64,000 nucleotides of DNA from Daucus carota subsp. sativus. Lineage: Eukaryota; Streptophyta; Magnoliopsida; Apiales; Apiaceae. Where the stretch lies: positions 26,586,527-26,650,526 of the forward strand of contig NC_030384.2 of NCBI RefSeq assembly GCF_001625215.2, given 5' to 3'. Numbering within the stretch: position 1 is the stretch's first letter; every line of letters starts with the position of its first letter. A model generated the notes under the pieces. The model saw only the letters and a program-made list of their open reading frames with translations. It was not told where the DNA came from and ran no database searches. The position numbers and the translations under genes were made by a program. This document shows, piece by piece, positions 35,585 through 46,998 of the stretch.

Positions 35585-35765
35585 CTCCCTCCATCCCAAA
35601 TTAGATGAGCTTTTTGGAAATATTAGACGTAACAATATAAATTTCGAGAATTTCAAATGTTAAATTCAAAGTTCAACCCATGATCTAAAATCAACTATAT
35701 GTTTCATTTTCAATGCAAAGAAGTCGAAGTCTGCAAGATGAAAATACCGGTACTCATTTTGGGAG
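35585..35765. mobile_element. Stowaway-like MITE, one end shortened
   Basis: Starts CTCCCTCCATCCCAAATTAG and ends CTCATTTTGGGAG, between TA dinucleotides. The right terminus has lost the TCCGTCCC part. Confidence 0.6.
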
Positions 35766-37483
35766 TATTTGGATAGACAATCGACCTGTTTTTCTATAAA
35801 AGCTAGCATTCCTTTCTTTCCCTCTCTCTAAAACTAGTGGCATTTTTATTCCAACTTTCTTTTTTTCCCACATGAATGTCGTTTTCAAAACTCCAATAAT
35901 TTTTCAAAAATCACAAAAATAAAACTTAAGTAAAGAGTAGTATGGCCTATTTGTGAAACTTTTCAAGAGGTAGGTGTAATGTTAAGCTTTATATTAGCCT
36001 TGAAGGTGCCCATCAATCCTGTGTTAGGCACTCAGACTTACTCTGTTAAATCTAAATGCATGGTAATCTTCTAATAGTATGGTTTATGGTCTAGCTAGTA
36101 TGAATCTTGTACGGATATTATATGCAGATCAAGCGGTTGTTATTTTAATTTTATTTTTCGATCCTAGGCTATTCTCTCATTTCCCTTACTTTTATGATAG
36201 CATACTCCCTATAAATCAAATAGTCAGAATATTTTCAATCATCGTTGTGTATGCAAATTCTTTTTCCGGCTCTCCTATAAATAATTTGCTTTTTATGTTC
36301 TTATTATAAGTTTAACACACATATACAATTAGTAGTTTTTACGTGTATGCATTCAGGGCTTGGAAATTAAAATTCTTTTATTACTTGTTTTGTTCATAGA
36401 AATTGTAGCGTATCAGCTTTTGTTTATTTCAAAGCGTTCTTTTTTGAGGCCATGCATGGGGTTTTTATTAGAAGAAGACACGCCTTCGCAGCAATACAAT
36501 TTTCACTGTATAAGGAACAGTTTGTGTATTGTTAGTTTGTGCAAGTGTTTTGGAGCTTGAAAACAAATAAAATTGCTCCACGTTTTTAAAGATAAAAGAA
36601 TGCCAAGTATCTTAAAAATTGTTCCGAATTTTTTTTCTCAAATCTAGTTAGCAACATATTATTGATTCTAACTCACATTAATAATAATAAATCTTGTTAT
36701 ATACACATCAACCATCCGATTAAAATTAATCATCTATCAATCACATCACTTGAGAAAAAAAATGGAATATTATATACCGAGCATTATTTGGAGTCCAAAA
36801 AATATTTTCATTATATTAATAAACATACTAAACGCAGTTGGATATTATAAGTGGTTAGGTTTCATCCTCTATTGTCCAAAGTCAGGTGACCATAATTGTT
36901 ACGAGAGTAATTAATTGAACCGAATCAGAATTTTAAATGTTCTGGAATAATTTAGTACACTACCAAATTAGACAAAACCAGTTACATACAATTTACTCAA
37001 AATAGTCAAATACTCATTAAAGACAAATTTATTAGAGCATCTCCAACCATCTAAAACCCTTGGCTAAAAGGTGAGTTGACATACTTAAAATAAAAAAATT
37101 TAGTCAACAGTTCCAAGAACTCAACTCCAACCATGATCAGCTGTTGTCTATAAATTTAGCCATCGAACCTCTACAGGTATGTAAGAAAATCTGTAGGAAG
37201 ATTGTACATCATTTATTACCATATTGAACTGATATATTCTATTTTAACAATTTAAAATATTAATAACATACTATTTTTAAATTATAACCAACCAATATAG
37301 CGAGTACCATTGAAGCAAAATGTCTTACAGATTCAGCAAATTTTACATAATATCTTACAGGTCCAATTTAACCAAAATGCTCTTAAGCATTTTCTCACAC
37401 TTGACCATTTTAGCTAAAGGCAAACACGAATCAAACCTCCAAAAGTATCGGATGTTTATGAAAATTTTAAATATAATTTTACT

Positions 37484-37487
<4 letters not shown>

Positions 37488-37520
<33 letters not shown>
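37488..37520. repeat. (TA)n microsatellite
   Basis: A pure TA tract without a recognisable inverted-repeat element on either side. Confidence 0.9.
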
Positions 37521-37525
<5 letters not shown>

Positions 37526-38372
37526 TCATAATTCACTAATATTATTCATTTATCAAAATTTTATAATTTATACTTCTTATAGTCTTCAATTTTCAACTAT
37601 TGATTTAATATTTCAAATCACTGCACCATAAAAAATTTACCAAATGAAAATTCATTAAAATATTTTATTCTCAATTTATCTTAGAAAATTATTTCCCCTT
37701 TCTTGTATCTTGTGTTCTCTTTATACATATTGACAACAAAATAATAAAATTGTAAGGGACCCTTGCTCAAAAACAAACAAAAATGATGCACCTAATTGCA
37801 ATATTGTTTTTTTGCTTTAAGACAATCTGTTTCAGTTCTTCTCCTGTTTGTAAGAAACCAGCGATACATACTTGCATACTTACACGCACATGTTGACACC
37901 TCAGCCGATAAAACTTTTTCCGGCCATGTAAAACTTCCGGTAATAATCAAAAGCTCTATAGCCTCTTTGTATTTATATTTATTATATTTTTATTCATCTC
38001 TTTATATATATGTTTGTATGTAGATATTTTGACCCAGTTCTTTTTTTTTTTTTTTGCAGGCAAGATCCTAGTTCATGTATTAATTTTTATATATGTTTAT
38101 ATATGCAGAACATTGATGGGGTTTGGTGATTGATGTTATTAAACTGGAATGTTGGATTTTTGATTGTGATTTTGATTGGTTTTTGTTGTGTATATGAAAT
38201 TAATGTGAGATTTTTTGTGGGTTAGTGGAAGTTGAGAACTTTAGGTTAGGGGGTAGAAGGGTGTGGTTTAGTGATTTATTGGATTGGTTGATGAATGATT
38301 GAGTCTGTTAGAGTGTGAAAAATCGAAACTTTTTTGGGGGTGTGATTGATTTGTGTGAGAGTTTGGTTCGTA

Positions 38373-39533
38373 ATGGATTTTAAATCTAAGAAGAAGTTGA
38401 AAAATGAGTCTTTTGTAGATAAGTTTTTGGAGGGGAGAGATGGAGAAGGTAGAGGAGATTATGATGGTGGTTTTAAGTCTGGATCGAATGATTCACTTAT
38501 ACCTGGTCTTTATGATGATGTTGCATTGAATTGTCTTGCTTGGGCTTGTAGATCAGATTATTTTTCTTTATCTGGCCTTAATGTTAGGTTTAGTAAACTA
38601 ATGAAAAGTGGGTATTTATACGAGTTGCGCAAGAAGTTAGAGATTGTGGAGCATTGGGTGTATATGGTTTGTGATCCGAGGGGGTGGGAGGCGTTTGACC
38701 CGATGAGGAATAAGTGGGTAAAGTTGCCTAAAATTCCATGTGATGAGTGTTTTAATCATGCTGATAAGGAGTCATTAGCTGTAGGCAGTGAGTTGCTTGT
38801 TTTTGGGCGTGAGTTATTTGGGTTTGCGACGTGGAAGTATAGCTTAATTCACCATAGTTGGTTCAAATGTGAAGGAATAAATCATCCTCGTTGTTTGTTT
38901 GCTTCGGGTAGTCTTGGATCGGTTGCTGTCATTGCTGGAGGGAGCGACAAGAGTGGGAACATTCTAAAGTCTGCTGAGCTCTATGATTCTTCAACTGGTA
39001 AATGGGAAATGTTGCCCAGTATGCACTCTCCACGCAAATTATCCTCTGGTTTTTTCATGGATGACAAGTTTTACGTGATTGGGGGGATGACAAGTCACAC
39101 TGAATCATTAACTTGTGGGGAGGAGCTAGACCTTAAGACAAGGAAATGGAGAAGAATTGAAGGGATGTATCCAAACGAAAATAAGGCGGCCCAGGCACCC
39201 CCTCTTGTTGCAGTTGTTGATAATCAACTATATGCAGTTGAGTACTTGACCAACGATGTAATAAAGTATGACAAGGAGAACAAAAAGTGGGATGTGTTAG
39301 GAAGACTGCCGGTTCGAGCTGATTATTCAAATGGTTGGGGGCTGGCTTTTAAAGCCTTTGGAAAGCAACTTCTAGTGGTGGGCGGCCAAAGGAGCCAAGA
39401 AGGTGAAGCTATTGTGTTAAATACTTGGTGCCCGAAATCAGGGATCAAGAATGGGAGTTTGGATTGGAAGGTACTTGGTGTGAAGGAAAAAGTAGGGGTG
39501 TTTGTTTATAACTGTGCTATCATGGGTTGTTGA
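38373..39533 (+). CDS. F-box/kelch-repeat protein (SKIP11 / At1g26930 group)
   Basis: A single-exon 386-residue protein, the usual structure of this group. The F-box would dock on SKP1 of an SCF E3 ubiquitin ligase, and the kelch propeller would bind the substrate; the substrate is unknown. The start is the ATG of [11 protein letters not shown]; the open frame extends nine codons further but without an upstream ATG. Residues 41-85 are the F-box ([20 protein letters not shown], then [17 protein letters not shown]). After it comes [18 protein letters not shown]. Residues about 140-380 carry kelch repeats with GG and spaced Y/W motifs ([62 protein letters not shown]). The C-terminus [15 protein letters not shown] is typical. 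No damage is seen. Confidence 0.93.
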   Translation: MDFKSKKKLKNESFVDKFLEGRDGEGRGDYDGGFKSGSNDSLIPGLYDDVALNCLAWACRSDYFSLSGLNVRFSKLMKSGYLYELRKKLEIVEHWVYMVCDPRGWEAFDPMRNKWVKLPKIPCDECFNHADKESLAVGSELLVFGRELFGFATWKYSLIHHSWFKCEGINHPRCLFASGSLGSVAVIAGGSDKSGNILKSAELYDSSTGKWEMLPSMHSPRKLSSGFFMDDKFYVIGGMTSHTESLTCGEELDLKTRKWRRIEGMYPNENKAAQAPPLVAVVDNQLYAVEYLTNDVIKYDKENKKWDVLGRLPVRADYSNGWGLAFKAFGKQLLVVGGQRSQEGEAIVLNTWCPKSGIKNGSLDWKVLGVKEKVGVFVYNCAIMGC

Positions 39534-40094
39534 AGATTTGTTTCTGCAGATTGGCTCAGGCAACAATTTGCAATCTGAAATGCAATTGACATCCTTAGAA
39601 GCACAATTGCTTGATTGGTTAGAACTTCTTACATAAATTTTCACCATCAGAGATTTAACAATTTTCTTTCTAACATTTCAGTACTGAATGCTCATCATTT
39701 TAATGTCATTCAAGAGTTCTTTTGAGTTTCGGGTGGTTGTGTTTTTTTTGCTAGGCATATCACTGATTCCTAGCCAAATGCCTCATATTAACTACTTCTT
39801 GTTTTTTATAGTTTGAGTTTGCTTATATCCCATTCATCTCCTAGTTTCACATCCTGGTTGACTGAAAGCTCAATGCACATATATTACATAATATGACTAC
39901 CTAATTAATCATTTCCAACTTCTATATGATAATCTACTGGACACATCACTTGTATATCAGTTTCAGGCTTATGTTCTTGATATTACTATATTCCGGCATG
40001 ACACTGTGTCCGTACATAAATATTCCGGCATGAGACTGTGTCCATACATAAATACTGTTTTATTATTCAATAGCCTATTTATGGAGGGTATATG
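39534..40094. other. 3' flank of the F-box/kelch gene, nothing else recognised
   Basis: It probably includes the 3' UTR. A short imperfect direct repeat (ATATTCCGGCATGA..CTGTGTCC) occurs twice at about 39990-40045. Confidence 0.5.
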
Positions 40095-40369
40095 TAGGGC
40101 CGGCAATATCAGACACGACCCGAACCCGACCCGAACCCGACCCAAACTCGTAACCCGATTTACTGAGACAAAATCCGAAAGTGACCCGAAAATCACCCGT
40201 TTTGACACGAAATGGACCCGACATGACCCGAAATTCTAATTTTATTTCTAATAACTTCAATTTTCAGTTTTATTCAATTTTAAGTGATTTTAGCTTGACC
40301 CGAAATCGACTCGAAATTGACCCGATTGCTGACACGAACACGACCCGTTACCCGAAACTGCCACCCCTA
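40095..40369. mobile_element. hAT-type MITE with 8-bp TSD, rich in GACCCGAACCCG (275 bp)
   Basis: Starts TAGGGCCGGCAAT and ends CTGCCACCCCTA. The perfect duplication GGTATATG lies on both sides (40087-40094, 40370-40377). The interior is dominated by ACCCGAA / GACCCG repeats, as in the MITE at 12008-12608. Confidence 0.85.
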
Positions 40370-41171
40370 GGTATATGTATGATAATATTGCATTGCCTGT
40401 CATAGGAGTATAGAGGTTGTTTCCGTGCTGGCAAGAGTATGGAGGTTGTTTCCGTAATGATTCCGTCTTATTGGTGTCCGTAATGATTCCGTTTTTCGTC
40501 TTACTAAAGCCTATCATTACTTGGAAAATTAAACTCAGAAAGAAAAATAAATTGTGAGCATCTTTAAAAGGAGAAAATAAGGGGTGGGGATGGTAGTCTT
40601 GACATTGATGATTTAAGTCTGAAAAAAATGATGGGAAGTAACAGGGAGTTTCTTGCAAAAAAAGCTGAGAATGTGAAAGAAAATGGGGTAGGACAGAAGC
40701 AACAGTTAAATGAGGGAGAGTATTAATTGGTTGAGGGTAGGGTTGAATCATGGCTGGCTGGGGGCAATCATACAAGTAAAGATTGCAGAACAACATGTGA
40801 ATGGGGATAACTTAAGCCCCACCATCTTCAACAATCTTCTTGTTTTTGGCAAGTCGTTACAGTTGTGTCTGTGTCATCTCTAACAAATTTAGGAAAAAAA
40901 GTTACTTTTGTAAAGTCATTTATGATTTTGCATTTCTTTTCTACCCCAAACTCATTGTTTTCTTACTTTATTCATGACTAGCTTTCGAGTCATGTACGGA
41001 TTTTGAAAATATATTTTTATATTTTAATTAATATTTATATAATGATTTAATGAATTTCATGATATTAATATTAATATCTTATTTATAAGTCAAGACTTAA
41101 CATGACTTGTATTTAACATGCATATTTACATCAATAAAAAATTTAACAAATTTCACCGTATTTATATACAA

Positions 41172-41176
<5 letters not shown>
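40370..41176. other. Intergenic region, nothing firm
   Basis: Contains a small repeated phrase (GTATGGAGGTTGTTTCCGTA-like, twice at about 40410-40460). The open frame on the minus strand here has no recognisable family. Confidence 0.4.

Positions 41177-41210
<34 letters not shown>
41177..41210. repeat. (TA)n microsatellite, left flank of element D
   Basis: Pure TA tract ending at the first base of element D. Confidence 0.9.
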
Positions 41211-41213
<3 letters not shown>

Positions 41214-41638
41214 CAAAGTTCTATGTAGTCCACATATTTACTGTAGTACCGTAGACCACGTATGTTCTGCAACAATAGAATGACATAAAAACATTGCAAA
41301 ATGTGTTATTTTGCAAATCATGTTCTATAAACATCATTATTTTGTTAAAATTTTTGACAATCCTAAACATCCTACTACAAATTAAATAGTGAAAAACACA
41401 TTATTCTGCAAAACATGTTAAGTTTGCAGAACATATTTACATGTTACAGAACATATGTGTTTTATTTGTCAAACATAAATGATTTTCAATATTTTTTATG
41501 AAATAGTGATATTTATAGAATGTATTTCACAAAATAACAAGTTTCATACATTTTGCAATGTTTTTATGTCATTTCATAGTTGCAGAACATACGTGGTCTA
41601 CGGTACTACACTAAATATGTGGACTACATGGAACTTAA

Positions 41639-41641
<3 letters not shown>
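41211..41641. mobile_element. TA-microsatellite-flanked inverted-repeat element D (431 bp)
   Basis: The arms are about 95 bp and nearly identical. Left: AAGTTCTATGTAGTCCACAT, then GTAGTACCGTAGACCACGTA, then TGTTCTGCAAC. The right end as its reverse complement: AAGTTCCATGTAGTCCACAT, then the same two phrases. The terminal 11 bases (GAACAAAGTTC / GAGTTAAGTTC) resemble those of elements A and C. Both borders are (TA)n. The centre is AT-rich with repeated 'GCAAAACATGTT / GCAGAACATAT' motifs and no ORF. Confidence 0.8.

Positions 41642-41730
<89 letters not shown>
41642..41730. repeat. (TA)n microsatellite, right flank of element D
   Basis: About 44 pure TA units, the longest in the window, starting where element D ends. 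Confidence 0.95.
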
Positions 41731-41733
<3 letters not shown>

Positions 41734-42331
41734 TGTATAATTCAAGACTTAGCATGACTAAGGGCTCATTTGTTTAGTTCTAGATGGAGCTTAATGATAC
41801 TTAGCCCATCAATTTCTCTTATTCAACTTATTTGTTTTTTTTGCTAAAATTGGCTGATCCAATCTTATAATTACTTAGGCGTTTATTTACAAAATCTTGC
41901 ATCGCACGTTCATACGCTTGTAGATGTCCACTCACTTCACACACATCTTAAAAAGAAATTGTGGTAAATTTATTTCATACATACGTACATATAGTTATTA
42001 TATTTTCTATCAATAATCCGGATTTTTGATGTTCTACAAATTTTCAAATAATTTTATTAAATGACTAAGTAAATGAAAGGATTTGAGGAATTAATTCTTT
42101 AATATTTTTGTTTATTATAAAATTATAAAATATCATGTAGACATCGTGCACACAATCGAGATATATTAATAATACAGATTTGTCAAATAATTCCCAATTT
42201 TATGATTTTGTAGTTGGACTTTGCTGTTTAGAATCTTTTGATTGCGGGAAAATGTGAAATAAAACAAATTATAATTATTAAAAAAGGAATAAAATAAGTT
42301 TTAAAGATACTGATTGATGAAAGAGTGCTTA
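41731..42331. other. Intergenic AT-rich region, nothing recognised
   Basis: No gene or element boundary was recognised. Confidence 0.45.
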
Positions 42332-42345
42332 TCTGCCTAAGAATT

Positions 42346-43171
42346 TTTTTTATTTTTTATTTGTCAAAATTTAGAGCGGATTTCATTAATACGAAAGAGA
42401 CTCAATTGGGACAAACCCCCAACTCATCATGCAACCAGGTTGAAAACAAATAAACGAGCTATATAATTAGCCGTTTTATTTCCAGATTGCTTAACTAACT
42501 GAATACAAGTAGTCTGAAAATTAAAAATAAAGATGATGGTTTCTTGAGTAATCCAACCTGCATCTCTATCGAAAACAGTAGTTTCACAATTAACCCCCAC
42601 ATTAATTTCATGGATAGTGCAATGTTGAGAAGACTCAGTTGTAAAAACTGAGTTGAGAGGTCTCATATTATGAACAAAATATATTTTGTGAGAAGTGAGC
42701 ACATGCGATTTTTACTACTGTCTCAACGGACCCCAGCTATATACCTGCTAGACACTAGCTATAAACCTGCCGAAAATGTTGTTATTCCGAAATCTCCGGA
42801 TCTCCCAATACACCGTAAAATTCATTTTCAATACATAGAGTGAGACACATCGTACAAAGCGGGACACTCAAACACACATATAATAACTCATATAGAAGAC
42901 AACGAAAATATCCAAATGAGTTTTCAGAATTTTGTCGAACAAAACTCAATTTTATTGATAAAGCAAACAAAGAGAATTGTAGACAAAAAATTAAAAAGAA
43001 GAGAAGAGGTGTTGTGTAGATGAAGAAGGGGCGGCTAGAGATTGAGATGGGATGAAAGAACATAAGAATAGAGATGGGTAGAAGGGGTGGAGAAAAAGAT
43101 GGAAGCGACGATAAAGATGGAACGGTCGACTCTCCTAACACACCCTCTTATCTTAAATATTAAAAAAAAAA
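42346..43171 (-). mobile_element. Truncated non-LTR retrotransposon (LINE) on the minus strand
   Basis: The minus strand ends in an A-rich tail (42362-42346). The insert is flanked by a 14-bp near-perfect duplication (TATCTGCCTAAGAA at 42332-42345, TATCTGTCTAAGAA at 43172-43185). The minus-strand ORF 42702-42427 ends with a motif like the LINE RNase H C-terminus (QLVKQSGNKTANYIARL). Only a 3' fragment is present, and the 5' half resembles nothing I know. Confidence 0.6.
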
Positions 43172-43442
43172 TATCTGTCTAAGAAGTTAAGTGGTAAGCG
43201 TTTGAAAACTTTAATTTGGAGAGAAACAAGATACATGTAAGCGGTCGTTTTGTTGTATGACACGAGGAATCAAGCACGGGTATGAAATTAGTCAATTCAT
43301 ACATACCCATATTTCAAACCCCCACATTATGAATTTTTGAAACTCTAAAAGGTGGGTATGAGTATCATTTTAAATTTTCTTTTTTTTTTTCCGAAAAACA
43401 TTAATAATAACAAAAAATATTTAAATGTACAAATAAATGTTA

Positions 43443-43696
43443 CTCCCTCCGTCCCACTTCTTTTGTCTTATTTGATTTTTTGTGGTCAAATTGACCAAAT
43501 TTTGACTGATAATAACTAATTATTCTCACATGATTTTTAAATATCACAAAATTCATCTTAAAATAGAACAAAGATAGATTTTAGTGATATATTTTTTGTA
43601 TTTTTTTAATCACTTAATATATGTAAATTTCAGTTAAAATTTAGTCAATCCGACCACAAAAAGTCAAACAAGACAAAAGAATTGGGACGAAGGGAG
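43443..43696. mobile_element. Stowaway-like MITE
   Basis: Starts CTCCCTCCGTCCCACTTCTT and ends GGGACGAAGGGAG, flanked by TA on both sides. The two halves are long inverted repeats (TTTTGTCTT..., AAGACAAAAG). Confidence 0.88.
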
Positions 43697-43943
43697 TATT
43701 ATTAATAATAAAAAAATTTATAATTTTTTATTTAATAAAATAATTTAATTTAATGAATAACATGATATTAGTTTAAATTAAATATATTCATTCCAACACT
43801 CAACCAAACACATGATATCAAAAATGATACTTTAACCTCATACCACCTTAACCGGATTTTTAATTCCAACCTGAAACCGCTCCGCCAACCAAACGACGCC
43901 TAAAAGGGATATGCTAAAGTTAATTATTATGATCAGTTGTTAA

Positions 43944-44910
43944 TCAATATACTTGTACAAAGGAGAAGCGAGGGGCGTGTATGTGCGCCTCTCAAATAGC
44001 TTCATTCTATTTGTCTAATTTTCTGGATGAAAAATATCAAAAAAGATTATTTATGTAATATAGTAGCTTGCAAGTTTTTTAATCTGATACAGATATCGTA
44101 ACCCGTTTTATCCTGGGAAACTATCGTTCTACACATACGGTGAGGGGGCGAATACGCTTTATAAACAATTTTTCTTTGCCTATTTATCTTCTCCATCTAA
44201 TGCAATAATGAGTTACACTATGATAGATGTTTCGAATGGCGATAGAGATGATTGATTGACAAGAGTAAGAGTTTGTCGGATGTGAGAGTTGATAAATCCA
44301 AACACGGGAGAAGAATATACTCTGGACATGATATTGATGGATCAAAACAGTCAATAAATTAACTGTTAGTGATATATGTTTGTTGGCTATTCCTTTATAA
44401 TATTTGTTTTGTTCATCTGACGTATTTGTTGTTGTTTGCAAGTTTACTGTCTGTTTTTTGGGTGATCGATGTATATGGCTAGATGTCATTAATCAGTTTT
44501 GTTAAAGAGCCGTATGCTTTTTATATGCAGGGAGTGGTGTATATGTCTAAGAAGTAGTGTTTGGAAAAGTTAATAACAATGTTAGTCAAGAACATGATTA
44601 CTTTTCAAAGAAAAAAAAACACAAATAAAATTAAGATTCGTCGTGCTTTAAATCGTTAATTAATGTAGAAATTTATTATCATTTTTTCGTTCATGAATTA
44701 ATGTCCAATTTTAAAATTTTAAATATTAATATTGGTATTGTATCAAGATGTTTATAATATAAAATTTATTTTATTCTACAAATATTAATTTTGAATCATT
44801 AATATAATTTTTATAGGCCGCCGCAAATTTATTTTATTCTACAAATATTAATTTTGAATCATTAATATAATTTTTATAGGCAGCCGCAACGCGCGGCTTC
44901 TCTCAACTAG
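43944..44910 (+). mobile_element. Non-autonomous Helitron 2 (967 bp), same family as Helitron 1
   Basis: Starts A|TCAATATACTTGTACAAAGG followed by GAGAAGCGAGGGGCG; ends GCCGCAACGCGCGGC...TCTCAACTAG|T. Interior blocks such as AATCCAAACACG, GACATGATATTGATGG and TAATATTTGTTTTGTTCATC are shared with Helitron 1 (18490-18630). A 62-bp stretch before the 3' end is tandemly duplicated (about 44760-44880). No coding genes. Confidence 0.85.
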
Positions 44911-45546
44911 TGTCATAATAAATACGACAAAAATACGACATCTACATCAATATCTACATCAATGATCAAGTCGAACAAACAGTAAATTGTAATCGTCTTT
45001 TCTCATAATAGAAAAACAGTTAAACGATATTTTGAAAATAATGTATATACAAATATAAGCACTCGCTTCATGCATTCTTTTTGAATTACTGATACCTTCT
45101 TTGTCATGCTCGGACGGAGTTATCGTTTGAGTTATCGACCAGATTTACGATTCCATACTAACTTCCATCACCAAAACCAAGACCCCCGCTTACAATTAAG
45201 AATAAAAAACAAAGCTCTCACCACGGAGAAAAAACAACCTGAAAATACAAATCGAAAATCGAAAATCGAAATAATAACAAACTGAAAAAAATGAAAATAA
45301 AAAACTAGGATCTGATTGTCGACACCACAAGATAGATCATTAACTCTTGAATCCGATAAGCTCCGCTTGAATCGAAGAAGAAAATAAATCAAAAGTTTTG
45401 ATGATGTAGATCTATTAAAACAAACCTAATCAAAATGACAGAGGATGCAGAAATATGAGCAGGGCTGGTTTGGCACGGCATCAGGTCAAGTCGATTCCTA
45501 ATTTAGAGCCTTTCCAACCAGTAAAAGCCATGACGTGATGCTTTTA
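44911..45546. other. Intergenic region, nothing recognised
   Basis: No gene recognised; short minus-strand frames have no family similarity that I can see. Confidence 0.45.
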
Positions 45547-46180
45547 GAGCATCTCCAGCAGAGTCCTAACATGTTCTCTAAATATATAATAAAATATGTA
45601 TTTTTTAAGGATTACTACATTTTATTGAATGGGTACTCCAACAACATTCTCTATTTGTATTCCCTATTATCATTATAACATTACTCCCTCCGTCCCATTT
45701 TAACTGCTTTTGACTTTTTTACACGTATTTTAAGGTGTTAAAAAAATCACTTCTAAACATAATTATTTTTTATAAAATTTATATCAAATAAAAGTTTAGA
45801 ATCTAAACTTTTATTTGATATTAAGAATTGAAATTTTTTATTGAGTATATATATTGTTTTTTTACACCTCAATATACGTGTTAAAAAGTCAAACATCAGT
45901 TAAAATGGGACAGAGGGAGTATATTCAAATTGGAAGTAGGAGAGAGAAAGGAGGGAAAGGGTGGGAAAAAGGTAGGAAAAAGTAGAGAAGTGAATATTTT
46001 ATTTCTAAAATAGTATGAGGAATGGTCGAGGAATGGTTCCACAATCCTTCAAAATGAGGAATGAAGTGGGCATCCTAACTTTTTAAGAAATCGTTAAGAC
46101 TCTGCTGGAGTTGTGTTTTATGTCATATTCCTTATTTTAATAGTTTAGGACATCATATAGCTAAGCTGCTCGAGATGCTC
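45547..46180. mobile_element. PIF/Harbinger MITE with a nested Stowaway
   Basis: Inverted repeats GAGCATCTCCAGCAG and CTGCTCGAGATGCTC, with TTA on both sides (45544-45546, 46181-46183). Interior motifs (GGAATG, TCCTAAC...TTTAAGAAATCGTTAAGACT) match this common plant family. A Stowaway element lies inside. Confidence 0.85.
45684..45919. mobile_element. Stowaway-like MITE nested in the PIF/Harbinger MITE
   Basis: Starts CTCCCTCCGTCCCATTTTAA and ends TTAAAATGGGACAGAGGGAG, with TA at both borders. Good inverted symmetry. Confidence 0.88.
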
Positions 46181-46217
46181 TTAGAAGTCACAATGGGTTG
46201 TGTTATAAATTGATATG

Positions 46218-46746
46218 TGGTTTTATATCAAAAGGGCTACTCGTTTTACCCAAAAATCTCACCTAGACCACTCATTAAAAAACCATATCATTTAGATCAC
46301 TAAATTGAGTATATATATCATTCTGTTTGATGATTTTATGGTAATTGACAGAAAATGTTAAGTTTTTAAACTTTCTGTCCCAATTCAAAATTGATGTGTT
46401 TATTAACGTTGCTTATGGCATGCATCTGACATGGCGTCCAGAAAAAAAAGATAAATTAAATTGATTAATTAGGCCCACCTAATAAAAATGTGTAAGTAGA
46501 ATAAAATGCCTTAATTAAACTATTCATTAGGGATAAAATGAATTTGAGAGATCATAAATTCGACCCCTCAAGTTTGAATAGGGACATAAAGTTTAAAAAT
46601 CTAACGTTCTCCGTCAATTACCATGACGTCATCAAACGGAATGATATATATACTCAATTTAGTGGTTTAAATGATATGATTTTTTAATGGGTGGTCTGGG
46701 TGAGATTTTTGGACAGAATGAGTAGCCCTTTTGATATAAAATCCAG
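46218..46746. mobile_element. Long-TIR element (529 bp, arms about 160 bp)
   Basis: The outer 160 bp on each side are inverted copies: TTTTATATCAAAAGGGCTAC, AAAAATCTCACC, TAAATTGAGTATATATATCA, GATGATTTTATGGTAATTGA and so on. It is flanked by TTGATATG on both sides (46210-46217, 46747-46754). Long arms and a duplication of 8 (possibly 9 with a mismatch) fit a Mutator- or hAT-derived non-autonomous element. No ORF. Confidence 0.8.
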
Positions 46747-46998
46747 TTGATATGAAGCTGACATTTTTAAAATATGCCTTCTCCAGGAAGATTTTGCATA
46801 TGCTCTTTACCCCGATCGTGTCTAATTCTGCTGTTTCCCTTTATGAACTCATGTGCAACCTTTTGCTTTTATACATGAACATTGCCTTTCCTTTCTGCTA
46901 TTATTTCTTAACACACTCTCCATCTATGCATAATGTAGAAAACTTGTTCCGGGAGATACGTATCAAGAGACTGTTGCTTAAAATAGAAGTGGAGAAAA

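Larger units (their letters stand above)
35050..38372. other. Intergenic region between GRIK and the F-box/kelch gene
   Basis: The first 200 bases should be the GRIK 3' UTR. Besides the Stowaway-like element and (TA)n tract listed below, I see one orphan PIF-like terminus (TTAGAGCATCTCCAACC at about 37032) without its partner. A T-rich tract ending TTTGCAG|GC at about 38060 may be the last leader-intron acceptor of the F-box gene. Confidence 0.45.

Noticed and set aside
37032..37200. PIF/Harbinger MITE starting TTAGAGCATCTCCAACC
   Set aside because: Only one terminus is visible; I found no matching right end or TTA duplication, so it was not listed as an element.
40290..40796. 168-codon minus-strand frame overlapping a MITE
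   Set aside because: Part of it reads through the hAT MITE at 40095-40369, and the rest has low-complexity Pro/His/Leu/Phe composition with no recognised domain.
42782..43141. 119-codon hydrophobic minus-strand frame
   Set aside because: It starts inside the truncated LINE insert; Leu/Phe/Ser-rich composition arises from a GA-rich opposite strand and there is no recognisable family.
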